DNA of 64,000 bases from NCBI GenBank assembly GCA_964512635.1, contig CAZEJB010000019.1, positions 1 through 64,000 of the forward strand. The letters run 5' to 3'. The position numbers and the translations under genes are program-made. Source of the stretch: JADZFO01 sp964512635. GTDB lineage: Bacteria > 4484-113 > JAFGCY01. A model generated the notes under the pieces. It worked only from the letters and a program-made list of their open reading frames with translations, ran no database searches and was not told the DNA's origin. Positions 48,246-55,552 of this stretch are shown in pieces. Positions within the stretch are counted from its first letter, which is position 1; the number at the start of each line of letters is the position of its first letter.

Positions 48246-48370
48246 ATCTTAGGGCTTGATGCTCCTGTGGTCACTATGCTCGCCTGGCTCATTCTGGGGT
48301 GGCTGCAAGCGGGCCTTTTGCTTTTTCTTCATCCTTTGGGCCTGTCGCCCTCGTGCTCCTCTTACACCCT

Positions 48371-48510
48371 GGAGCGCAGGCACCCTGCCTGCATCTTTGC
48401 TGGGGAGCGCAGGCTTTAGCCTGCATCTCTTATCCCCGCGCCTCGCCGCAGCGCAAAGAAGACCTTCCACCAAGAACACAAAGGTTCACGAAGAACACGA
48501 AGAAATCCCC
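48371..48510 (+). repeat. Hairpin repeats and an 'aaggttcacgaagaacacgaag' element
   Basis: Two hairpin repeats: 48371-48396 (GCAGGCA-CCC-TGCCTGC) and 48404-48427 (GCAGGC-TTTA-GCCTGC). At about 48472-48506 lies 'aacacaaaggttcacgaag' with 'aacacgaagaaatcc', also present at 49430-49470. The interval 48250-48561 between the two paralogues holds only these elements. Confidence 0.7.
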
Positions 48511-48561
48511 GGAGCTCTGAATGGATCGCGGGACCGGCGTCCATATTGTTAACCCCCTAGC

Positions 48562-49227
48562 CTAACCACAAGTCCACAGGTAACTGAAATCGTAATCCTT
48601 AGACTTGTCTCGCGACTCGAACTCTTCAATTGTGGGCACCAGTTCAGATCCGATGACTGGTAGCTTATCTTGAGTTTTGATCGCCTCGTTCCACCCGCTG
48701 CTTAGATCCAGCCACCTTCCAAACACATAAACCAAGTATCGATTCGCCTCTTCTGCGCCTGAGCTACGCAGCACCTGCCGCGTATTCTCTATCAGTAGCT
48801 GCCTTGCCGCGCTGTTCGGTCGACCACTGCTCGGGTTAGCCATGCCGTAGCTTCCTTCAGTGCACATCAATCGAAGTCCATCGCATACTTGTGAGTAAGC
48901 ACTGAGCTTCCCCCGCTCCCGATCGCTCGTCTGTGCGCGAGAATGAGGACTACTAATGAGACGCCACTCTGCTCGCGTCGAGTCGTTGGCGTCGTTGGTG
49001 AGTTCTGGAAGTTCGTCGAAAAAGTATGGGTACGACTGTGAAGGTTCAACGCTTGTGCGAAAACCAGCAAGCAACTCGACCCTGCGCATCGCCATCTGCT
49101 CTTCGTTGAATTCAAACAAGGTCGCACGAGGCAGTAGCACATAAGTCAGAACTAGCGCAAGGACAGCAGCAGTCAGCAAGATCAGCGGACGCCAGTCGCG
49201 CGGTTCCATGTCTTGGATCTTTTTCAC
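48562..49227 (-). CDS. Membrane-anchored hypothetical protein, paralogue B
   Basis: The 221-residue product has a basic N-terminus, one membrane segment (about 15-32, LILLTAAVLALVLTYVLLP) and an outside domain with CDGLRLMCTEGSYG, a run of polar residues, and EEANRYLVYVFGRWLDLSSG. The two cysteines in CxGLRxMC are shared with paralogue A and may form a disulphide. GC is lower than in paralogue A and in the housekeeping genes. The start ATG 49227 is standard. I recognise no family. Confidence 0.7.
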   Translation of the reverse strand: MKKIQDMEPRDWRPLILLTAAVLALVLTYVLLPRATLFEFNEEQMAMRRVELLAGFRTSVEPSQSYPYFFDELPELTNDANDSTRAEWRLISSPHSRAQTSDRERGKLSAYSQVCDGLRLMCTEGSYGMANPSSGRPNSAARQLLIENTRQVLRSSGAEEANRYLVYVFGRWLDLSSGWNEAIKTQDKLPVIGSELVPTIEEFESRDKSKDYDFSYLWTCG

Positions 49228-49332
49228 CCAGCAAATTTTACCGTCAGTGGTCTGGCCACTGACCAGATATTGGTTTAGCGCACATGTCTGCTCCTGGTGC
49301 GGCGGCTTCCATGCCGCCGACGTTTCGGCATC

Positions 49333-49560
49333 GGGAGCGGCTACCCTGCCCGCAGCTTCTGCTAGAGCGCAGGCACCCTGCCTGCATCTTCAATCCCCAC
49401 TCCTCGGCTGCGCGCGAGAAAACCAACCACAAAGAACACCAAGGTTCACGAAGAACACGAAGAAATCCAAGCATGCTCTTCTTCTTGGCGGTCTTGGTGA
49501 ACCCTGGTGAGCTTCGTGTTGAATCCCCGATGCCCTGGCCGGGCCGGGCCGAAACAGAGA
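49333..49560 (+). repeat. Repeat cluster before the lipoprotein gene
   Basis: The interval 49228-49585 holds hairpin repeats at 49333-49358 and 49364-49390. At 49425-49472 lies a copy of the 'aaggttcacgaagaacacgaag' element, followed at about 49480-49520 by a roughly complementary piece ('cttggcggtcttggtgaacc', 'gcttcgtgttgaa'). The two halves could form a foldback of about 100 bases. No gene is visible. Confidence 0.65.
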
Positions 49561-49585
49561 GCCCTGCCCTATACTGCCACGCGGA

Positions 49586-50110
49586 ATGACCACAAGCTGT
49601 TGCGCCCAGCCGAAGACTATCTTGAACCGAGCTCCCCGTACTGCATTGATGCTCATGTTGCTGTTGGCACTTACTCCTGGCTTTGGCTGCATCAACGCTG
49701 GAAATCGCATGCCGGTCGATTGGCCCGAACATGCTATCTGGATGCCGCCGGGATCTGTTAGGGCTGCAATTCGGTCGCGCACATTTGAAGCGTCAGCATA
49801 CGAGCACAATGGTTTTGTGGTTGATGGGCACAAGAACAGTTTCGCTACGTACTATGCCATCGCCTTTGTCGGTCCGGCAGATTGGAATAACGTGAGGGAT
49901 CACTATGCCCGCTGCTGTACAGAAGCGGGCTTCAATCTGAAAGAAGACGAAAGCTGGGCTGGCGGGCCGACCCACATGGAAACCTACGTAAACTCCAGTA
50001 AGTACACCAGGGTTCTGTTAACCCATGACAGCTCGACCGGATATGGTGAGTTGACCATCATGATCGTCGATCCTGAGAAGCTCAGATCAAAGGATGTTTG
50101 GACCCGGTAA
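49586..50110 (+). CDS. Hypothetical lipoprotein
   Basis: The 174-residue product has a basic N-terminus (KTILNRAPRT), a hydrophobic core (LMLMLLLALTPGFGC) and a Cys at 35 that fits a lipobox. The mature part has alternating strands and helices: NSFATYYAIAFVGPADWNNV, RDHYARCCTEAGFNLKEDES, and TRVLLTHDSSTGYGELTIMI. No family is recognised. The next gene, glyS, starts 123 bases downstream on the same strand. Confidence 0.7.
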   Translation: MTTSCCAQPKTILNRAPRTALMLMLLLALTPGFGCINAGNRMPVDWPEHAIWMPPGSVRAAIRSRTFEASAYEHNGFVVDGHKNSFATYYAIAFVGPADWNNVRDHYARCCTEAGFNLKEDESWAGGPTHMETYVNSSKYTRVLLTHDSSTGYGELTIMIVDPEKLRSKDVWTR

Positions 50111-50233
50111 CTCTCCGGGCCCTGTATCTTCCATTCCTCTTCTGCTTACCGCCACCTGCGGGAGGCCGGCCCTACCCTGCCCTATACTTTCCCGCCGCAT
50201 GGCAGCCAGCCATGCGCCCAAGGAGATAGACCT

Positions 50234-52015
50234 ATGAGCAGCACGATGGGCCAGCAGGCCGCGTCAATGGAACTGATGGAAAAGCTGGTCGGCCTGTGCA
50301 AGCGCCGCGGCTTCGTCTTCCAGAACTCCGAGCCCTATTCCGGCCTCTCCGGCTTCTTCGACTACGGCCCGCTGGGCGTCGAGCTGAACCGCAATATCGA
50401 GGCCTTCTGGTGGGACTACATGGTCCGCCAGCGCGACAACGTCGTCGGCCTCGATTCCGCCTGCATCGGCCCCGAGGCCGTCTGGGTCGCTTCCGGCCAC
50501 GTCGGCGCCTTTAACGACGTGCTCGTCGACGACAAGAACAGCAAGGAACGCTTCCGCATCGACCAGCTCAAGTACCAGGCCGAGGACGACGCCGAGAAGG
50601 CCGAGATCTTCGCGCTGAACTGGATCAAAGAAAACCCAGACGTGCGGTATGAGCCTGTTACTCATACCGAAAACCAGGTCGGTGGACCTTGGGCAGTTGG
50701 AATTGACGGCGATCGTAGAAGAGCATTGAGAAGCGAAGGGATGACTGGTGAACTCATCTCCTTCAACAACAAAGCGGATGCTGAGGCACACATCGCAGGA
50801 TTGAGAACCGCCAGAGAAACCCACTTCTGGGATGGCCTCAAGGAGCACATCGGCTACTACCCGCTCAATCCCAACTCCGGCAAGGCCAGCCGCTTCACCA
50901 TCCCGCGCCAGTTCAACCTGATGTTCAAGCAGCAGATCGGCGCCACTGGCGAGGCGGCCCAAACCGGCTACCTGCGGGCCGAGACCTGCCAACCGATCTT
51001 CGTCGATTTCGAGCTGGTGCGCGTCGGCTCCCGCCAGCAGGTGCCCTTCGGCATCGCCCAGGTCGGCAAGGCCTTCCGCAACGAGATCAACCCGCGCAAC
51101 TTCCTGTTCCGCTGCCGCGAGTTCTCGCAGATGGAGCTGGAGTTCTTTGTCCGCCCCGATGAACTGGTTGAAAAGCTCAACGCCGCCGGCGTCGAGGCTG
51201 AACCAGGCGCGGACGGCCAGCCGGGTTCGCAGGCTTCCACCATGGACTGGTATGAATACTGGCTGGCCCAGCGCAAGGCCTACTACAGCGCGCTTGGCCT
51301 GCCCGAGGACAAGCTGCGCATCGTCCCCCACCCGCCCGAGAAGCTGGCGCACTATGCCCGAGCGGCCTGCGATGTCTACTTCGAGTTCCCCCACGGCTGG
51401 GGCGAGCTTGAGGGCATCCACCACCGCGGCGACTATGACCTGAAGCAGCACCAGCAGCACTCCGGCAAGAGCTTTACCTACTTCGACATGGACGCCGAGC
51501 AGGCGCTGATCGCCAGCGGCATGGACAAGGCTGAGGCGCGCAGCGCGGCGACCTACCTGCCCGTCTGCATCGAGACCTCCGTCGGCCTTGGCCGCACCTT
51601 CCTCGCCGTGCTGGCCGCGGCCTACGCCGAGGACACGCAGGAGACCAAGCACGAGGGCAAGGAAGAGGACATCCGCATCGTGCTGCGCCTGCACCCGCGC
51701 CTCGCCCCGGTGAAAGCCGCCGTGCTGCCGCTGAGCAAAAAGCTTGGCGGGCCGGGCTCCGACGCCTGGAAGCTCTACCGCAGTCTGGTCAAGGCCGGGC
51801 TGAACTGCGAGTACGACGACGCCGGCTCGATCGGCAAGCGCTACCGCCGCCAGGATGAGATCGGCACGCCCTGGTGCATCTGCTACGACTTCGAAAGCAC
51901 CGGCGAGAAGGGCGAGGAGCTGAAGGACACCGTGACGATCCGCGACCGCGATACCCTGGAGCAGGTCCGCGTGCCGATCAGCGAAGTGCCGGCCTGGATC
52001 AAGTCGCGGCTCTAG
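50234..52015 (+). CDS. glyS: Glycyl-tRNA synthetase, single-chain dimeric type
   Basis: This class II enzyme charges tRNA-Gly. It is the alpha2 form found in some bacteria, archaea and eukaryotes, not the alpha2beta2 form. The 593-residue protein has RRGFVFQNSEPYSGLSGFFD, YGPLGVELNRN, ASGHVGAFND, FNLMFKQQIG, LRAETCQPIF, the motif 2 region FGIAQVGKAFRNEINPRNFL (with FRCREFSQMELEFF), and IETSVGLGRTFLAVL of motif 3. The anticodon-binding domain follows, ending in WCICYDFES. The CxxC zinc pair usual before FNLMF is absent. Residues about 132-200 (50627-50835) use codons unlike the rest. Confidence 0.95.
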   Translation: MSSTMGQQAASMELMEKLVGLCKRRGFVFQNSEPYSGLSGFFDYGPLGVELNRNIEAFWWDYMVRQRDNVVGLDSACIGPEAVWVASGHVGAFNDVLVDDKNSKERFRIDQLKYQAEDDAEKAEIFALNWIKENPDVRYEPVTHTENQVGGPWAVGIDGDRRRALRSEGMTGELISFNNKADAEAHIAGLRTARETHFWDGLKEHIGYYPLNPNSGKASRFTIPRQFNLMFKQQIGATGEAAQTGYLRAETCQPIFVDFELVRVGSRQQVPFGIAQVGKAFRNEINPRNFLFRCREFSQMELEFFVRPDELVEKLNAAGVEAEPGADGQPGSQASTMDWYEYWLAQRKAYYSALGLPEDKLRIVPHPPEKLAHYARAACDVYFEFPHGWGELEGIHHRGDYDLKQHQQHSGKSFTYFDMDAEQALIASGMDKAEARSAATYLPVCIETSVGLGRTFLAVLAAAYAEDTQETKHEGKEEDIRIVLRLHPRLAPVKAAVLPLSKKLGGPGSDAWKLYRSLVKAGLNCEYDDAGSIGKRYRRQDEIGTPWCICYDFESTGEKGEELKDTVTIRDRDTLEQVRVPISEVPAWIKSRL

Positions 52016-52130
52016 CCGGCAGAAGACGGCGCCAGCCGTGCTTGTGGTGACGCCGAAAGCCTGTCTGATGCGTGTACCTGACTGCTCTAATGACCATCAG
52101 CAGCATCAGGGCTGCACAGGCAAAGCAAAA

Positions 52131-52160
52131 CCGCCGGGGCAGTCAAACTGCCACCGGCGG
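52131..52160 (-). terminator. Strong intrinsic terminator of the repeat-tailed lipoprotein gene
   Basis: CCGCCGG...CCGGCGG with an inner GGCAGT-CAA-ACTGCC forms a long hairpin, and on the minus strand it is followed by TTTTGCTTTG. It lies 34 bases after the stop of the minus-strand lipoprotein gene at 52195. It may also stop convergent transcripts from glyS, but no T-run follows on the + strand. Confidence 0.8.
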
Positions 52161-52194
52161 ATGATGAGCTTCCATTCAGCTGGCACGTCCGGGT

Positions 52195-53214
52195 TTAGCC
52201 CGGGGCGTTGCCATCCGGGTCGCCGTTGTCGTTGCCAACCGGCGGACTGCCGTCGTCGTTACCGGTTGGGGGACTGCCGTCATCGTTACCAGTCGGCGGG
52301 CTGCCGTCGTCATTGCCGGTTGGCGGGCTTCCATCGTCATTACCGGTGGGCGGCCCGCCCTGGTCATTGCCCATCGGCGGCTCGGTCGAACCCGCGCCCA
52401 CGGTGAAAGGCTCACTTTCAGCCACCGAATACACCGGTTCAGATGTGGGATAGATCCTGAAGACATAGTTGCCGTCAGCAGGCGGAGTGTATTCGTAGAC
52501 TCCGTCAGTGAGTTCCGACACCTTGACCATCTGAACTGTGGACATATCGACGTCTGCCGGGTCGGTACCGGCCGGGACCACGGCGATCCAGGCGTCGGGC
52601 GGGAAGCCCGGCGGCACCACAAAGCGTGCACGCACCGGCTCGCCTACGGCTACCTGGCTGACCACCGTGCCGTCATCGCCGCTGATGGTCACATAAGGCG
52701 CCTTGCGCGCGGTCGCATCACCGCTCTCCCAGCGTACGACCTCAAAAGGCTCGCTCTCGCTCAGCACTTCAACCGACGAGCCAGTGTCTCGCGACATGCG
52801 CACGATGTAGCGGCCCTCGCCGGGCACTGCTACCTGCACGCTGGAAGTCGGGCTGTCCAGCTCATAGTGCAGCTTCGGGTCCGTCGCCGCGGCTCGCTGG
52901 GCCGAAGCGTCGGCCACCGGAATCACGTCCACATAGACTTTGCCAGCGTTGTCACCGCTGTAGCGGTACTCGGTGTCGATCGGCTCGCTGGTGTGGTAGC
53001 GCTCCAGAGGAACATAGACATACACATCGCCGGTAGGACGCTCGCGCGGCAGCAATATTGCCGTATCCGCGGAGTCATCATTCTGATTTTGAGCCGAAGG
53101 CGTTTTGTCTGGCATCCTGATCACTGTCGTATCGCCTTCCTTCTTGGGGCAGGCATACAGCAGCGGGCAGAGTGTCAGCAAGAGCGCCAAAGCAAGTAAG
53201 CTCGGAACACGCAT
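52195..53214 (-). CDS. Lipoprotein with GNDDGSPPT tandem tail
   Basis: The ATG at 53214 gives a 339-residue protein with signal peptide and lipobox (MRVPSLLALALLLTLCPLLY, then ACPKK; Cys22). Two or three beta-rich domains follow, each with a 'Y.V.VP.....SEP' style (VYVYVPLERYHTSEPIDTEY, GRYIVRMSRDTG, and a later GNYVFRIYPTSEP). The C-terminal about 50 residues are a low-complexity linker of nine-residue repeats (GNDDGSPPT). I recognise no family; the build suggests an extracellular binding protein. The 18 codons upstream of the ATG are not signal-like and are excluded. Confidence 0.8.
   Translation of the reverse strand: MRVPSLLALALLLTLCPLLYACPKKEGDTTVIRMPDKTPSAQNQNDDSADTAILLPRERPTGDVYVYVPLERYHTSEPIDTEYRYSGDNAGKVYVDVIPVADASAQRAAATDPKLHYELDSPTSSVQVAVPGEGRYIVRMSRDTGSSVEVLSESEPFEVVRWESGDATARKAPYVTISGDDGTVVSQVAVGEPVRARFVVPPGFPPDAWIAVVPAGTDPADVDMSTVQMVKVSELTDGVYEYTPPADGNYVFRIYPTSEPVYSVAESEPFTVGAGSTEPPMGNDQGGPPTGNDDGSPPTGNDDGSPPTGNDDGSPPTGNDDGSPPVGNDNGDPDGNAPG
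52200..52365. repeat. 27-base coding tandem repeat
   Basis: Within the 3' end of the lipoprotein gene a 27-base unit coding for GNDDGSPPT is repeated about four times, with degenerate first and last copies (GNDQGGPPT, GNDNGDPDG). Copies differ mainly at third codon positions, so selection acts on the peptide. Such arrays change length easily. Confidence 0.8.
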
Positions 53215-53405
53215 AGTGCTTCCTCCTGGCTTATTAAGTCGCCATCCAATTGCACAATAGCCAGTCAATCCTGGCAGCTATCAGACCAGCAGGCGGGCAA
53301 GAGGTTCGCAGTAATTCGGGATTGACCTGCAGCTAAGTAAAGTCAGGTGCACTAAGAAAAGCAGTCAGTCACAGGAGCCAATGTACAAGCGGCAACAGTT
53401 TGCGC

Positions 53406-53433
53406 AAAAAGAAAGGCGGGGTTGCCCCCGCCT
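53406..53433 (-). terminator. Intrinsic terminator of the cysteine-rich protein gene
   Basis: AGGCGGGG-TTGC-CCCCGCCT (53414-53433) is a perfect eight-base stem, and on the minus strand it is followed by TTTCTTTTT (complement of 53406-53413). It lies 40 bases after the stop of the gene at 53473. The interval 53215-53405 shows no gene. Confidence 0.88.
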
Positions 53434-53472
53434 TCGCTGTTCTAACTTGCCAGCCTGGTGCTGGAATTCTGT

Positions 53473-54159
53473 TTAGCCGCGGCCTTCAACCATGATCGGC
53501 TTCTCTTCCTCAACCGGGGCCGGGAAGAAATCGAAATCCTGGGGCTGCTTGGCCGGGAACTGCGGCAGGTCGCCCCATTCCTTCATCTGCCAGGGAGTGA
53601 AGGTCCAGTGCTCAGCCGGAGGCGCGTCGGTCGCCGGCTTGCTGCAGGGGCAGGGGTCGCAGGCGGGCTTGCACTTGTTGCAGCTTCCGCACTTGCTCTT
53701 GCAGCCCGTGTTGCAGCCGCACTTGCTGCGCACGGTGCAGCTCTTCTTCCAGTTGCACTTGTCGCAGCTTCCGCACTTGCTCTTGCAGCCGGTATTGCAC
53801 TTGTTGCAGCTGTTGCAGGAGGTCTTCTTGCAGCAGCTCTTCTTGCAGGAGCTCTTGCAGCCGCACTTGCTCTCGCACTTGTTGCAGCTCGGCTTGGCGC
53901 ACTTGTTGCAGCTGTTGCACTTGCTCTTGCAAGGGCTGCACTTGTTGCACTTATTGCAGGTCGTCTTTTCGCAGCAGCTCTTCTTGCAGGAGCCACACTT
54001 GCTCTCGCACTTGTTGCAGCTGCTCTTGACGCAGGTGTTGCACTTGCTCTTGCAGCCGCCGCATTTACCGCCACAGCCCGCATAAGCAGTGCCGACGTTC
54101 AGCAGCCCGGCCAGCGCCAGAGCCGCCAATACGAACAGACACTTCTTCAACGCGTTCAT
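53473..54159 (-). CDS. Secreted protein with about 42 cysteines
   Basis: The 228-residue product has a clear signal peptide (MNALKKCLFVLAALALAGLL, cut after AYA). Residues about 29-172 are built from short units such as SCNKCESKCG, CNTGCKSKCGSC and KKSCCKKTSCN, with about 42 Cys, many Lys, Asn and Ser, and almost no hydrophobic residues. The C-terminal about 50 residues are ordinary and acidic/aromatic (EHWTFTPWQMKEWGDLPQFP). The density of CxxC and CxxxC could bind metals or form a disulphide network. I know no named family with this build. It has its own terminator and a 198-base leader region, so it is probably a single-gene transcript. Confidence 0.85.
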   Translation of the reverse strand: MNALKKCLFVLAALALAGLLNVGTAYAGCGGKCGGCKSKCNTCVKSSCNKCESKCGSCKKSCCEKTTCNKCNKCSPCKSKCNSCNKCAKPSCNKCESKCGCKSSCKKSCCKKTSCNSCNKCNTGCKSKCGSCDKCNWKKSCTVRSKCGCNTGCKSKCGSCNKCKPACDPCPCSKPATDAPPAEHWTFTPWQMKEWGDLPQFPAKQPQDFDFFPAPVEEEKPIMVEGRG

Positions 54160-54357
54160 GATGCCCCCTTCCTCCGTATCTCGGAACTAATCAGGAGGAT
54201 AAAGTTATCACAACAATCAACATTTGTCCACAGGTTATCCGCGAAGCTTTGGTTAAGCCGCACGAGCCAATCGTCTGAGACTACCGTCCCCTCGCAGTGT
54301 TCCCTGTCGTCAAATTGTCACCCGGGCTTTCTGGGCCTGTGCGACAATTCCAGCTTC

Positions 54358-55029
54358 GTGGATCGCAGCAAAGGCTACAACCGCCGAGCGCGCAAGATTA
54401 TACACCTGGCTGGGGGTCTCCCTGCCCTGTTCCTGCCGCTTTTCCCAAAGTGGCTGGTGCTTGGGGGAGCCGTACTGGGTGCCGTGCTTGCCTATGCACT
54501 GCGGCCCAACCATGCCTGGTGGCTGCGCTATATCACCAAGCCCGAAGACCGCAAGCGCGGTGAGATCAGCGGAGTGCGCAGCTATTTTGTTTCAATTCTC
54601 GGTCTCGTAATCCTTTGGCTGGTCCTGCATTACATCGGCGCAGAACACCCCAATCTGCAGCTACTGGGTTTGCGGATGTGCATGTTCGGCTGGCTTTCGC
54701 TGGCCCTGGGTGACGGACTGGCCGGCCTGGTCGGCCCTTCGCCAAGCAAGACCCTGACCGTCCCCTGGAACAAGCACAAAACCTGGTGGGGCATGCTGGG
54801 CTGTTTCGCCGGAGCTGGACTTGCCTATCTCGCCACCATGCTGCTGACCAGCCAGTTTTACGCAAGCGAGACCATCAGCAGCAGCGCACTGGCTCTGGGA
54901 ACCGTGGTCTCGGGGCTCTTCGTTGCCATGGCCGAGAGCCGTGAAAGCAAGATCGACGACAACTACAGCGTGGTCTTCGCCTCAGCCCTGGTCATGATGC
55001 TCCTGCAACTGGGCGAGTACGGCCGCTAA
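54358..55029 (+). CDS. CTP-dependent lipid kinase homologue (dolichol/phytol/DAG kinase type)
   Basis: The 223-residue protein is an integral membrane protein with about six membrane segments. It shows the SEC59/VTE5/Dgk1 pattern: an N-terminal R-x-RKIIHLAGG, ALGDGLAGLVGPSPSKTLTV, WNKHKTWWGMLGCFAGAGLA, and the terminal ESRESKIDDNYSVVFASALV. Members phosphorylate polyprenols, phytol or diacylglycerol with CTP. The GTG at 54358 is taken as start because the upstream frame is non-coding or antisense to the cysteine-rich gene; no good ribosome binding site is seen. Confidence 0.8.
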   Translation: MDRSKGYNRRARKIIHLAGGLPALFLPLFPKWLVLGGAVLGAVLAYALRPNHAWWLRYITKPEDRKRGEISGVRSYFVSILGLVILWLVLHYIGAEHPNLQLLGLRMCMFGWLSLALGDGLAGLVGPSPSKTLTVPWNKHKTWWGMLGCFAGAGLAYLATMLLTSQFYASETISSSALALGTVVSGLFVAMAESRESKIDDNYSVVFASALVMMLLQLGEYGR

Positions 55030-55056
55030 GCGGACTTAGCGCGCCAGTGGCGCCGG

Positions 55057-55167
55057 TCAGGCCAGCATCAGGGTAAACACAAAGCCGACATACCAGGGTA
55101 TGAGTTTGCGCGGCACGTCAGCGCCAATTTTGGAACTGACGGGGCATGCGATAATTCCAGTGGACAT
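55057..55167 (-). CDS. Possible 36-residue membrane miniprotein
   Basis: On the minus strand an ATG at 55167 opens a 36-codon frame: MSTGIIACPVSSKIGADVPR then KLIPWYVGFVFTLMLA. It has a charged middle and a hydrophobic end that could cross the membrane. It fills the gap between the lipid kinase gene and trxA almost exactly, which argues for a real gene; no clear ribosome binding site is visible, which argues against. Low but real coding appearance. Confidence 0.4.
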   Translation of the reverse strand: MSTGIIACPVSSKIGADVPRKLIPWYVGFVFTLMLA

Positions 55168-55191
55168 AACCACGACTGGGGGTCGGACTGA

Positions 55192-55506
55192 ATGCAGCAC
55201 ATCTCAGAAGCGGACTTCACCAATAAGGTGGAGCAGGCCAGCAAGCCCGTGCTGGTGGACTTTTCGGCGGAATGGTGCCCGCCATGCAAGATGCTGGGAC
55301 CGGTTGTCGAACGCCTGAGCCTGGAGTTCGCGGACCAGCTTGACGTCTTTGGCGTCGATGTCGATGAGAATCCCGGCCTCAGCCAGAAGTTCAACATCAG
55401 CGGTGTCCCGACCATGATCTTCTTTCGTGACGGCAAGGAAGTGAAGAAGCTGGTCGGTTTCCGCGACTATGACACCCTGAAGAAGGAAGTCCAGGGCGTT
55501 ATCTAA
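55192..55506 (+). CDS. trxA: Thioredoxin
   Basis: Thioredoxin reduces protein disulphides in the cytoplasm. The 104-residue product has the thioredoxin fold with VLVDFSAEWCPPCKMLGPVV and the cis-proline loop ISGVPTMIFF. The active site is WCPPC instead of the common WCGPC, which in known proteins shifts the redox potential. No signal peptide is present. It is followed by a phosphohexomutase gene after 46 bases. Confidence 0.93.
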   Translation: MQHISEADFTNKVEQASKPVLVDFSAEWCPPCKMLGPVVERLSLEFADQLDVFGVDVDENPGLSQKFNISGVPTMIFFRDGKEVKKLVGFRDYDTLKKEVQGVI

Positions 55507-55552
55507 CCGCTCCGGGCCGCTGTGAGCCTGGAATGCTGGGAGGAAGCTGCGG

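Noticed and set aside
53492..54085. A + strand Leu/His/Gln-rich frame of 197 codons
   Set aside because: It is the mirror of the cysteine-rich gene, which has a signal peptide, a stop with terminator and a consistent repeat unit.
54210..54250. TTGTCCACA and GTTATCC near 54225, resembling DnaA boxes of an origin
   Set aside because: Only one near-consensus box is present, with no cluster, no AT-rich unwinding region beyond normal and no dnaA or dnaN gene nearby.
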